Below are positions 35,084-46,032 of a DNA stretch of 64,000 bases, in pieces (within the stretch, counting starts at the first letter, position 1; each line of letters starts with the position of its first letter). This DNA is from Climacium dendroides (lineage: Eukaryota > Streptophyta > Bryopsida > Hypnales > Climaciaceae). The notes beneath the pieces are model-generated. The model worked only from the letters and a program-made list of their open reading frames with translations, was not told the origin of the DNA and made no database searches. The position numbers were made by a program, and so were the translations under genes. The stretch lies in assembly GCA_950106755.1 (NCBI GenBank), contig OX467091.1, forward strand, positions 17,997,538 to 18,061,537, read 5' to 3'.

Positions 35084-36109
35084 CTAGTTGAAACAAAAAT
35101 ACTAAAAAGTTTGTTTACAAACATGAATATCACAAAACTTCATTTGAATAACGTAACATTTTTTGTACTTAACCACAATAGTCAATCCTTCAAATTCAAT
35201 CCCAATGATACCTAAAAGCTTCCTCACATGAAAACCTATGTAGAATACATATTTTCATTCCTGAATTTTTTAACGGGAATTGGAAGTGAATCCTTTACCT
35301 TTTAATCTTTAAATACTGATTTCTTCATTTGGAAATCATTCTTTTTTTCACTATCTAAATCATTGGCTTTAGTAAGGTGTATGAACTTTCATTTGTATAC
35401 TGACTACTGCCAGAGACCTCCCATTTTAACAAAAAAAATTCAATCATTATTAGTTGCAATTTTGTTCTAGGCATTAAGTGCATACTATAAGAACGATTGA
35501 CTAATAGTTTCCTTAGATGAATTGGTACTGACTGTAGTAATTACCCCTTTTTATTGTGTAACATAATTGATGTAATTCTAAAAAAACTGAAAGAGCACTT
35601 ATGAATTCCATATAAAAACTTAACTGACAACCTTGGTCAAAGACCTTCAAACCACTATCTTGTTCCTAAAGATTTCAATATAAATTTTTAGGGAAACTTC
35701 ATTTATAATTTGAATTATACATATGAATTTCTTTATGGCGGTAGAATTCTTAGCTTATTTATAATTATTCACCATCCTAGCACTCTTCACGATGAACCTT
35801 GGAGTGACTAGCCATCAAAACACTTCTATATACAAATTCTTATTGATTACTTTGAAATAACACAAAAACAATCACCACAACTTTTGCTCACTATTAGTCA
35901 TAACGTAATATTCATTAAAATGAGAGTATTCCACTAAAATGAGAGTTACAGAAGTCTAATTTCATTTGAAAACGGAGAAGAGAATTCCTCAAACAATATT
36001 CAAATCATACAAGAATTAAAATCAGATGAACACAAGTAGGAATCAAATATCAGAACCACAAGGTAAACGTTCATATTGACCTTTCACTTGTACACCATGA
36101 GTTGATCTC
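35084..36109. other. Extra AT-rich segment between MITE-like pieces
   Basis: No counterpart in the left arm, where the MITE-like sequence is continuous. It separates a complete element (34281-35083) from the truncated piece at 36110-36494. I see no gene; origin unknown, possibly insertion between two MITE copies. Confidence 0.35.
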
Positions 36110-36494
36110 CAACAATCACTTTTATAATATCACTTTTTCCACCGGGTGATATTATAGACATAATATAGTTGTTGAAATGAAGGTGATATTAAAGAGGATC
36201 CATAGAATGATATTATAGAGGTAGCAAATCCATTGCTTCTCTTGGCTTTACACTCCTTTGCACTTCTATGATTTTGTTCTTTTGTGAGCTGTGAGTTTTC
36301 ATGATTTCAATCTTCTATTGCTACTACTAAATAATTTTGAGAAATTCATTCAATTGAAGTGATTTTGGATTCCAAAAGAATTAAGTTCTTCAGAAAGTTT
36401 TTGAGATATTTATTTGAAGATTTATTTGAAAGTTTTACACAACAATTCTTATAAAATTCTAATGATGAATGGATAGCATAGCAAGCGCCAACCC
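36110..36494. mobile_element. Truncated MITE-like element (right)
   Basis: Matches the first half of the left element (TATAATATCACCCGG text) and ends with GCATAGCAAGCGCCAACCC, but lacks its other end. Confidence 0.5.
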
Positions 36495-36544
36495 ATTTCT
36501 TGCTCTGCATTTTATCTAATACATAAAAATTCTACTGAAATTTT

Positions 36545-37760
36545 GAGGATGAATTCATCGGGTAGGATTCATTGGAAAAATTATTTTAAAAGAACCGTAT
36601 TGCTTTCCTACACTTTTTCAATTGAAATGGATTTCAAAACAAATACTCTAAAAATCATGCTGTATTTAATAAAACCCAAACCAATAAATTATATCGGTTT
36701 GACGTGCAAGCATGTCCAAAAATGTAACACACAAGTTGCAAATGTTCAAAATAATTAGGATTCATGGAAAAACTTAATTTTAAGACAACCCTATTGCTTT
36801 CCTACACTGTCTTCTTCATTTGAAATGGATTTCAAAACAAATACTCTAAAAATCATGCTGTATATAATAGAAACCAAACCAATAAATTATATCGGTTTGA
36901 CGTGGAAGCATGTCCAAAAATGTAACACACAAGTTGCAAATGTTCAAAATAATTAGGATTCATGGAAAAACTTAATTTTAAGACAACCCTATTGCTTTCC
37001 TACACTGTCTTCTTCATTTGAAATGGATTTCAAAACAAATACTCTAAAAATCATGCTGTATATAATAGAAACCAAACCAATAAATTATATCGATTTGACG
37101 TGGAAGCATGTCCAAAAACGTAACACACAAGTTGCAAATGTTCAAAATAATTAGGATTCATGGAAAAACTTAATTTTAAGACAACCCTATTGCTTTCCTA
37201 CACTGTCTTCTTCATTTGAAATGGATTTCAAAACAAATACTCTAAAAATCATGCTGTATATAATAGAAACCAAACCAATAAATTATATCAGTTTGACATG
37301 CAAGCATGTCCAAAAACGTAACACACAAGTTGCTATTGTTCAAAATAATTAGGATTCATGGAAAAACTTAATTTTAAGACAACCCAGCCTATTGCTTTCC
37401 TACACTGTCTTCTTCATTTGAAATGGATTTCAAAACAAATACTCTAGAAATCATGCTGTATTTAATAGAATCCAAACCAATAAATTATATCGGTTTGACG
37501 TACAAGCATGTCCAAAAACATAACACATAAGTTGCATATGTTCAAAATAATTAGGATTCATGGAAAAATTTAATTTTAAGACAACCCTATTGCTTCCCCA
37601 CACTTTTTCAAATGAGTTTCCAAAAAAATACTTTAGGTTTGATGTTGTAATTAATACAAACCAAACCATTAATTTGTATCGGTTTGACGTGGAAGCATGT
37701 CCGAAAAAATAACACACAAGTTGCAAATCTCTGCAAAATAATTCGGATTCATGGAAAAAT
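36545..37760. repeat. 198-bp satellite, about six units (right)
   Basis: AATTAGGATTCATGG recurs at 36753, 36951, 37149, 37347 and 37549 (period 198, last 202), with a divergent unit to about 37738. Each unit contains ACCAAACCAATAAATTATAT and GCATGTCCAAAAA. The left arm has only about two units. Confidence 0.85.
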
Positions 37761-37919
37761 TAATATTGCGAACATTATAAAAAGAATTTGAAAGTGCATG
37801 CAGTATAATTCTTTAGTGTGTACTAAAACCTTGAATTCACTTCTAAATTAAATATTTATTCAATATTTCAAAAACATGATATGAAATGATTTATTAATCT
37901 ACAAAAATACCTGAATCCG

Positions 37920-38030
37920 AGACCCTAAACCCTAGAGACTCTAAACCCTAGAGACCCTAAACCCTAAAGATCCTAAACCCTGAAAACCCTAAACCCTAAA
38001 GACCCTAAACCCTAAACCGTAAAACCCTTA
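37920..38030 (+). repeat. Telomere-like CCCTAAA tract (right, outer)
   Basis: Nine or so CCCTAAA/CCCTAGA-type units, e.g. ACCCTAAACCCTAAAG; mirrors 7280-7350 and is somewhat longer. Confidence 0.8.
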
Positions 38031-38209
38031 TTGATAAAATCACATGCAAACACTTGGGTGGTGCAAAAGGTTGTGTTTGTCTAAATTTACAAACAGACCC
38101 TAACTTCAGCAAAATCAAATTGACTTCCAGAAATTGCAAAAGAAAAAAAGACAATGAAGATCTCTTGCCTAGATTCTGTTACAAATAGAATCTAGAAATT
38201 AGTGCTTAA

Positions 38210-38960
38210 CGGTGCAAGAAAGCAACCTCATAAGTACTTAATAGCTGTCAGTGGCTATTTCTGTCATGAACAGTGTAGGCGGGAATAAAAAATCAAAGGA
38301 ATTTGCGGAAGGAGTTCGGGATTTTCAAATTCCGTCCTACAGCTCCTGCCTTCGCATTCACGCCTACACATTGCTGCCAAAATTGTTTTGAATGTCGTTG
38401 CGTCCACGCGCATTAGGGTACTCTTCTTCTCCGTCGCGAATGCATGGACGTTCATGCGAGATTTCACTTCTCTCATGTCATTACTGAACTCTATCAACTT
38501 CTGTACTTGTACTATCTAGAGTGTCGGAGTATTGCGCTTCGAGGATCTCGGTGAACGCGCTTGTTGCCTTCCGTATGTCCTCAGGTTAGAAGCCTTTAGC
38601 ATTTTCAAACATTTTCATTCAATGGATTGGACATAGTTACTTTGTAAGCACATAGTAGTTTTGTGAGTGTGTATAATGTTTCTTTCAGCGCTGCCATCTA
38701 TTGTCGCGTTCCTAGTTGCTGAAGTTGGCAGAGTGCGTGTGTTCCCAACGTTTATTACTGAAAATCGAGTTGCACGATTATGAGTTCTGGGCTTCCTCAA
38801 TTTTTAGTGACAAGGTCTTTATTCAATGTTCAGTTCTCAACATCTAAGTTGCAGAATTCTGAGAGTGCAGTGCCCAATTATCTCGCCGAGAAATCCGGAA
38901 CGCGAGATCACGGTTACTACAAGACTGCCAATACAGTGTCCGAGAAATCCGGAACTGTTT
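38210..38960. other. Conserved non-repeat block with short ORF (right)
   Basis: Counterpart of 6291-7060. The short frame (38264-38497, minus) remains open here too, with about seven residue changes. No domain recognised; an untranslated leader or promoter is equally possible. Confidence 0.3.
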
Positions 38961-39318
38961 AGGTCGAGTCGATCTGAATACGAACAACAGTACATGAGTA
39001 ATTTTAATGCACTTCAGGTCGAGTCGATCTGAATGTGAGATTGTCTACATTAGTCATTCGTTCATGCAATTTAGGTCGAGTCGACCTGAATGTGAGATTG
39101 TCTACATTAGTCATTCGTTCATGCAATTCAGGTCGAGTCGACCTGAATGTGAGGTTCTCTACATTAGTCATTCGTTCATGCAACTCAGATCGAGTCGACC
39201 TGAATGTGAGATTGTCTACATTAGTCATTCGTTCATGCAATTCAGGTCGAGTCGACCTGAATGTGAGGTTCTCTACATTAGTCATTCGTTCATGCAATTC
39301 AGGTCGAGTCGACCTGAA
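38958..39318. repeat. 57-bp tandem array carrying dyads (right)
   Basis: Dyads at 39013, 39070, 39127, 39184, 39241 and 39298, exactly 57 bp apart, plus one at 38958-38978. Most have spacer AGT and arms within one base of TTCAGGTCG/CGACCTGAA. Unlike the left array there is no 4-bp insertion. Confidence 0.88.
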
Positions 39319-40064
39319 CTGACCCATATGATAGTAATTGAAGTAATGTAAAATGTATCCTAGGTAGATTGAATAGTTCTGTCATCGAATATCATTTATG
39401 AAATGGTATACATGGCAATTCAGATCGAGTTGACCTAAACTGTATCTATAATTGTAATTTCGTTCAAGTGAAAATCTCGTAGATGTCCTGCTGAAATTCC
39501 CGATATTCACAGATTCAATCACCAAGAATTCTGTACGTAATGATAATAGTGTGCAAATGGGATTCGGCTCACTGCAAGTCCTCACTTCAGGTCGGTTCGA
39601 CCTAAAGTGTGGGTACTCCCATCACAGACTTCAGTTCGAGAAGTTCGAGATGTTTAAAGGAATAAAATTGGGAATTCCCTGTCGAATTGAACAGATGAAG
39701 ATGGGATCATTATCTCAGAGTACAAGGGACACTTCAGGTCGATCCAACCTGAAGTTCAAGATTGTATTCAGTCTTCTTACATTTATATTTTCGGCTAACA
39801 AAAATTATACAAGATAGGGGTCAGACACTTGAGGTTGATTCGACCTAAAAACAGTGTTTACATAAATCTGAATTTATAAGGAATTTTAATGAATGATGTC
39901 AATTGCAATTGAAACCTAGGCTTCAGAAAATAAGTTTGTTGCTGTCATAGATGTACCTATAACATTTGGTCATTCAGGTCGGGTCGACCTGAACATGAAT
40001 GAAATTGCATGATCTATGCTTCAATTCACTTACCCTATTTCACATTGCATTTTTACAAGTATCC
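39319..40064. promoter_or_regulatory. Upstream region with scattered dyads (right)
   Basis: Dyads at about 39419, 39586-39606, 39733-39753, 39827 (degenerate) and 39974-39994, mirroring the left-arm set. It lies directly upstream of the transposase-like gene. The acceptor-like TTTTTACAG of the left arm is TTTTTACAAG here. Confidence 0.45.
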
Positions 40065-42956
40065 ATGGATACTATAGATGACCCTCATGACATGGACATG
40101 TCATCGGGTTCTGAATCCAGTGAATTCAGACATGATGAAGAGGATTTCATGGCATCTTCAGAAGACGAATTTCAGAATGTCGAAGCAATGAATGTTGGGG
40201 TCCCGGAATGCGAAGGTCTACCGCGTCGGCTTTGGAATACTCGAGTTATCACCTTGTACAATGAGGCTGGAGTGCTTGTGGGTGAAGGTGTCTGTCATAG
40301 TGTGAACTCTGACCTCGTTTTGGGTGCCAATGGCCCTCTTAGTGACACCCACGTGGCGATCCACATCTCCAAAACACATAGCGAAGAGGACCTACCAGAG
40401 GAACAAGTGTGCTCATTGTTGGCTTGGCCTATTCATCTTGTCCACTGTCGTGGAGCTAGCCTTAGAGACCATGAGGCTAGGGACAAATTCAATTGTCTCC
40501 AACAGGCTCTCTTAAATCCGCCCTCTTCGACGTCTTCAAGACCATACACAAGTATGGTCCGAAATGCGCCCCGTGAAACAAATTTGAAATCGAAGGAGTT
40601 GCTTACTCAAGATTCCATCCATGCAGTGTCTACTAAAATATGTTGTAGTCACAACTGTGTTCAGCCATTTCCTAGGGATAAGATTCGAGCCTTTCGTGAA
40701 CGCATGTATTGCAACTCCACGTTTAAGCACAGGACCTACATGAAAATGGATGTGCATAGGCAGGTGCATGTTGACGAGCGTGGTAGACGAATGGTGTCAA
40801 TTGACAATACACCGGTATGGATGCGAGCGTGGATGCATATATCTAGGGTCCCTGAGGCCACATTCTATCGCTACCAATCGTACATGAGGCGTGGTCGAGA
40901 GGCAAAGGACCATGGCAATAAGGGAATGGTGAAACCGAGGAAACACACTCAATAAGCTATAGCAACATTGAAGTGCATTCTGGAGAAAGAAGCAGATCAC
41001 ATGCCTCATCGTACGAAGACCCTGAAGTCAGGAGAGAAAGTTGTGGCCAAGATCCTACCTTCCACCTTCCAGTGGAAGGGTAAGATGAAATAACTCAATG
41101 ATGTCAATGCTGTTTTTGGACTGAGTGAGGTGTCAGCTTCGAACTTGAGTAAGATTAGGTGCTGTAAGTTCCCTGAGTATGAGGTGAAGAAGCCTGGAGA
41201 CAATTTTGCGCGATGTGGCACGTATGACAAATTGCAAGACCTCAAGAAGGGTGCTATAAGTGGGTCTCACAATGAATTGAAGTATTCTCGGAAGTTGGAT
41301 AGGCACAATGAGATTGCTCGAGCTCATCGGGAGTTGTATTATGCAAACCGTCACCGTTCAGTAGCTTTTCCACACGAATGCCTCACAGTTATGCACGACA
41401 AAATGGATCATGCAAAGACTGCTTCTCCAGTCTTTTCCCACAGGAGTAAGGAGCTTGATGGCCTTGTGAAATTGCCTGTGTCTGTCACTGGCATGATTGC
41501 TCATGGTCATGGAGATGTGCGTTACGCACATTACGGGTTGGATCTCTTTAAACACGATTCAAACTATATAATTGGTTCTATGGCAAAGTTGTTGCGGGAT
41601 CTGGAATTGCCATCGAAGTCTTCTTCTCGGCAATTATTTTCTGGGTCAGGGTCTTCAAATTTGTTCAGGGCAGTGCTGCAGGGTAAAGAAATGTGCGACG
41701 CGTCACTGCCACCACCTCCAATGAATGCAGTTTCAGCAGTGCCTTTGCCTCCTATTTTGAACGTGCAAATGGACAATGCCACCGGCGACAACAAGAACAT
41801 ATATGTTTTCTGTTTCTGGTCTCTACTTGTTGCTAACAAGATCTTCAGAGAAGTGTATGTGAACTTCATGATTGTTGGTCACACACACGACGACATTGAC
41901 GCATTGTTTGGAAGATGGAGCATACTATTGAAGAAGGAGAACTTCCCAACAATCCCGGCGCTCATGAAGTCATTCATGGATGTTGAGTCTATTCCTACTA
42001 TCCCTCACCTCATAGAAGAGGTGCCTGATTTCAAGCGTTTCATTGCAGGAAAATGGATGGATGGTGATGAAATCCTTGTGGGACACACAAGACCGCAACA
42101 AGTGAAGTTCTACCTAGACTCTGTTGGATGCCCAATCATGAAGTACAAGTTGAAGTGCACAGATGAAAACTGGTTAGGCAGGCACGGTCAAGCCATTAAG
42201 TTGTGGAAAGAAGACGATGAAGGACGGAGTTTGTGGCCACGTGGTGTGCCTTTGCTAGTACCACTCAACCCAATGAAAGGTGTCAATGACATTGTCAAAG
42301 GTTTATCAGGATTCATAAACTATTGGGACGACTTGTGCAGAGCAGATGTGAGTGGAGAACATCGTAGGCGCTATGAGAATGTGGTGCGATATTGGCGTGG
42401 TGTAAAGGCAGCTCTTCTAGAGCCACTTCCTACTTCTAGTGCTCTAAAAGACGGTTTCTGGCCAACTACTCGTATTCAAGTGACAGAAGCTGATCATTTA
42501 GATGAAGATGGTGAAGATCTCGAAGAGCATGGAGAGGATGAGCCTTATGTTGGGCCCTTGAGGAATCGTCCACAACCATCCTTTAGGGTGGCTCGAGATC
42601 TATACAAAGGGTATTTTGTTGTAGTTCGCCCTGCAGACGGTGACAGCAGACCAGTTTGGATTGCCAGAGCATTGTCTGATCCAAACTCTAACCCTGAAAA
42701 ACCAAACTGTGTGCACATTCAATACTTTCGGCCAACATCACGCAATCAAGAAGTTCAAGACTTCTATGAAGGATGGGATAGTGATAGAGGTTTGCTTTGG
42801 AGGGTTGATGAAACCGAAGAACCTACGTGGGAGACAACAAATGCTTTAATTACAGCATGGAAGTCTCAAAACAGAAGAGGTACTCGCCAATGCAGAATCA
42901 AGATCCCTACAGTTCAAATCGAAATCATCAACCAGAGTTTGGCTTCATATACATGA
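40065..42956 (+). pseudogene. DUF7869-type transposase-like gene, right-arm copy (broken)
   Basis: Nearly identical to the left-arm gene and in one frame from ATG 40065 to TGA 42954-42956, but stopped by TAA at 40953-40955 (shared with the left copy) and by a second TAA near 41089, where the left copy reads Glu-Val. The 3' half is fully open (608 codons from 41130) and keeps Trp where the left copy has TAG. All key motifs are present: CGTYD knuckle (one Cys changed to Tyr), HDKMDHAK, QMDNATGDNKN and VGHTHDDID. The family is transposase-like by motif order. Whether the shared TAA is a real stop between two proteins or an old lesion cannot be told here. Confidence 0.75.
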
Positions 42957-43220
42957 TATGGAGAAATCATGTACATACATTGGATGCATTTTAACTATGA
43001 CATTCATATGGAGGGTATTGTTTTATTTCTACATCTTATATGAAGTTGTTTTTCATTGCATAAGTGTTGGCCCCTTAATATTATAATAGATGATAGTCGT
43101 TTCAATTTTTTTTAGAGGATATAGGTTTTCGTTGATTGATTCTATTTTAGTGTTTGATATTGCATGATTGTTTTCAAGTGTATGTTTTGTGTTTACAAAA
43201 CAATGGAATTTAAATATAGT

Positions 43221-43222
<2 letters not shown>

Positions 43223-43296
<74 letters not shown>
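43223..43296. repeat. (AT)n microsatellite
   Basis: About 37 uninterrupted TA units. The left arm has only about seven at the matching place (2000-2014). The frame 43168-43428 crossing it is spurious. Confidence 0.95.
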
Positions 43297-43299
<3 letters not shown>

Positions 43300-43451
43300 C
43301 TTGAGCTATATTTTCTCTATTTTTTAATTCATTTTCTTATTTGTGTATCACTAAATATATTTTATTTGAAATTACATTGCTATTGGAGAAAAAAATGTAG
43401 TGGATATATCCACTATTTATTTGGTTAACATGTAAAGCACTTGTCACATTC

Positions 43452-43640
43452 TGGGTAGGGGGTCGGTTGGTTGTTACAACTTTCCTGCCGGCAAAGCTCA
43501 CTTAGTAGCACCAAGTCATGTTTTTTCTCTCATGCGCTCATACAAACCCAATGGGAATCGAACCCGGACCACTTCAATGAGATGAACAACCCCTTACAAC
43601 CAACCGCGGAGCTTATGACTTGGTGTTCAAAAGATGTCAT
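43452..43640 (-). repeat. tRNA-like / SINE-like sequence (right copy)
   Basis: Mirror of 1650-1840, with the complement of GGTTCGATTCC at 43554-43564. Confidence 0.45.
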
Positions 43641-43867
43641 TCTCTTCACTTATATAAATCAGAACATATACCCTAAAGCAAACTTCATGTATTTCAACAG
43701 TCCATCACTAAAAAGACTCTCATTTTAATGGAAATTGTGTATTCCAACTAGCAAAGTTAGTGTTTGCCCACCTAAACTAGTTAACATTACAATTCACTTT
43801 TTAGGGCCTAAATGGAAAATATTATTATGAGAGGCCCTAAACCTCTCAAAATATTGAATATTGTGTT

Positions 43868-44759
43868 CCGAGTCTTTCTTCCTTTCCGAGGATACTTTCT
43901 TCCTCTCTGACGACTCTCGCCCGGATTCCTCATCCGGGCCCTCTTTCTTTCCCTCAGCTACCTGCTCCTCAGGATTAGTAATATTGAGTTTCAACATCAC
44001 AAACTGTGCTTTGTAGAGCACCTTTTCCGCACTCCTCATGATTCCTACGAACTCATAAAGATGAAAGAGGAATGGACTGATGGTGGTGGCCTTAGTATTC
44101 CTCAAAGTGAAAACCATTTTGCTTACCAAATTCTTCACTATCCCCGCCCAGCATACTTTCCTATCCCCACTAAGTGCTCCGAAGATAGTGTTGGCCCAAG
44201 TCACTGTGATCCGGTTTGGCCTTTCCGGATACACGATGGACAGCAAGAACTCTAGGACCTTTTCCTCTCTCTCACTCCTATAATCCGCTACTGCGTAGCC
44301 ATCCTTAGGATTAGTGAGATTCAGAAATTTATCCTCCGCGTACTTGTCCGTTTGGGATGCCATCTCGTCCCCTCCTTGCGGAAAGCGGTATACGTCCCTC
44401 CATAGCTCAACAGTCCACTCGCTCGGCTGCACCCGCACCGTCCTCATCCACTCGTTGGATTGTTCATGCAACAGCTCTTTCACGAGGTCATCGTCCTTCA
44501 ATCCCCAAGGTCGAGCCATGAATCCGGCACATCCCATCTGCCCTAGATCCTCCACCAGCTCTGTCCTCTCTTTCTCGGTTCTAGGAATGATTGGTGTGAC
44601 CGCCTTAAGCTTCAACGCACTCATCCCACTCCCTTCTGCCTTCACCATCATGCTATCAAGAAGTTCTTCACTCAAAACTTCAGAACTTGCACTTCTAACC
44701 TCTAGTTGCTTTCCGCGAAACCAAACTGGGAAATAGAAAATCTCTTCTAAATCACTCAT
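43868..44759 (-). pseudogene. Gag-like protein, 3'-truncated
   Basis: ATG at 44759. Shares MGCAGF, PWGLKDD, WRDVYRF, NPKDGYA and ANTIFGALSG with the proteins at 13900 and 24387, so it is the same family but a different lineage. About 297 codons remain, ending in a Ser/Glu/Lys-rich stretch. The frame then runs into palindrome DNA and stops at 43794, so the last 24 residues are not native. Confidence 0.6.
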
Positions 44760-45046
44760 CTAGGATTTCAACACTTCAAAGCTCACTGCGCCACAAACTA
44801 ACAAGGAACAACAAGTGAGGACCAGGGTATCCTAACCCCAGGTTTTTCTTCCTACTTTCCTCACTGCCGAGACTAGCCGTTCCGTAAGTAGCCGTTCCCT
44901 GGCAATCCCGGAAAATCGGACTGTTGAACGGTTTTCCATCTCTTTTATAGATCCGTTTGACCCGCGTGTAAACTGATTGGGTTCCGGTAGGGTGTCCGTT
45001 GGCTTTGTCGTACGCGCAGTTAGCCGTAAGTATCCTTACAACGACA
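43868..45046 (-). mobile_element. LTR-type unit truncated by the palindrome
   Basis: On the minus strand it starts TGTCGTTGTAAGG (at 45046), has TATAAAA at 44943-44949 and a gag-like gene from 44759, and is cut at 43867 by the edge of the inverted duplication. The missing 3' part is not found on the other side of the palindrome (before 1425). Confidence 0.55.
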
Positions 45047-45049
45047 AAT

Positions 45050-45376
45050 TGTTGCAAGATGACACGAATTATCGTTCCAGAGAACTTCTAGTATGATATC
45101 AATTGGATTAGAAGTATCCAGATTGTAACTACTCACTTAATCCCCCTTATTTCACTTCCCTACCTCATTCCGGAAACTTAGTACATTCCGGATTCCGTTC
45201 CGGATCCGAACACACCCGGAACTAAGTTCCGTCTTTCTTTCGTTACTGGTTTTTGTTGCCTCTGTTTTACCCTCAGAGGGTCCTCCCTTGATCTAGAAAG
45301 GGGTGGGGACTCACCACTTGTGTGACTAACCTCTCTGCACCCAAATCCTAACTAACAACACATCCAAGACGACATA
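45050..45376 (-). mobile_element. 3' end fragment of a related LTR-type unit
   Basis: In plus reading it begins TGTTGCAAGATG and contains CCTCTGTTTTACC and CCTAACTAAC text like 11450-11580, the 3' end region of the 11099-14486 unit. It lies only 3 bp from the start of the unit ending at 45046, in the same orientation. The far edge at about 45376 (AAGACGACA) is uncertain. Confidence 0.45.
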
Positions 45377-46032
45377 GTTGTAGGAGGAGGTCAATGTGTA
45401 CAAACATAAGGATGAGGAAGAATGCAAAAAAATGAATTTTTTTTTTGTTGATAATGAATATTTTATTGAATGTAAATGTGTATTTTTCATGGACTTATTG
45501 TGGTCTCACAAACTTACTTGTTGTGGTTAGCTTTGGCACTTCTCCCTAAGCAAAGAAGAAAGAAAGATGAATGAACAAAAAGCTACAAACAAAGAATCTT
45601 TTTCAATGAAGAGTATCCAACTATTGTTTACAATAGGTCAATCTAAAAAGCTATAACAAGGGGTTGTTTAACCCCTAACTACCTGATCAACCATATATGG
45701 TCAATCTGAAATTTCAGGCTCAGTTTGGGATGGGCAGTTAAATTCATATGACCGTTATAAAAATTTTGGGGGGCAGTTTTTCGGGTTAACTATTGAAAAC
45801 TTTCATTTTTCACTGAAAAAGTTGAACATTTGATTTTTGAGAGGTCCTTAAAGCCATGTTTGTCCATTAGTGGTGGAGTAAAGCTTGCTAATTTAACTTC
45901 ATTATCCCAACTTTAAAGATCTATACAGTTAGATTTTGAAAAAAACACAATTTGCTTCATTGGGGTTAACTATAAGCCCATGCTCTTTTTTCATAGTCAA
46001 AATACACTTGAAAAGGTTTGGGCATTTAGGGG
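45377..46032. other. AT-rich region, nothing recognised
   Basis: No gene, tandem repeat or dyad recognised. It contains a few GGGTTAACTAT words similar to the neighbouring TTAA element but no defined ends. Confidence 0.4.

Larger units (their letters stand above)
29310..43867 (-). repeat. Right arm of giant inverted duplication
   Basis: Reverse-complement counterpart of 1425-16750. It begins inside gene A (GTACTGCTCG, abutting the LTR-type unit) and ends ...AATATTGTGTT, where it meets the truncated gag-like gene. Compared with the left arm it lacks the 3.4-kb LTR-type insertion. It has more copies of the 417-bp and 198-bp repeats and a long (AT)n, and it carries a non-homologous block (about 32690-34190) plus an extra 1 kb at about 35084-36109. 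Confidence 0.93.

Noticed and set aside
43168..43428. 86-codon frame with alternating Ile-Tyr
   Set aside because: It is a translation of the (AT)n microsatellite.
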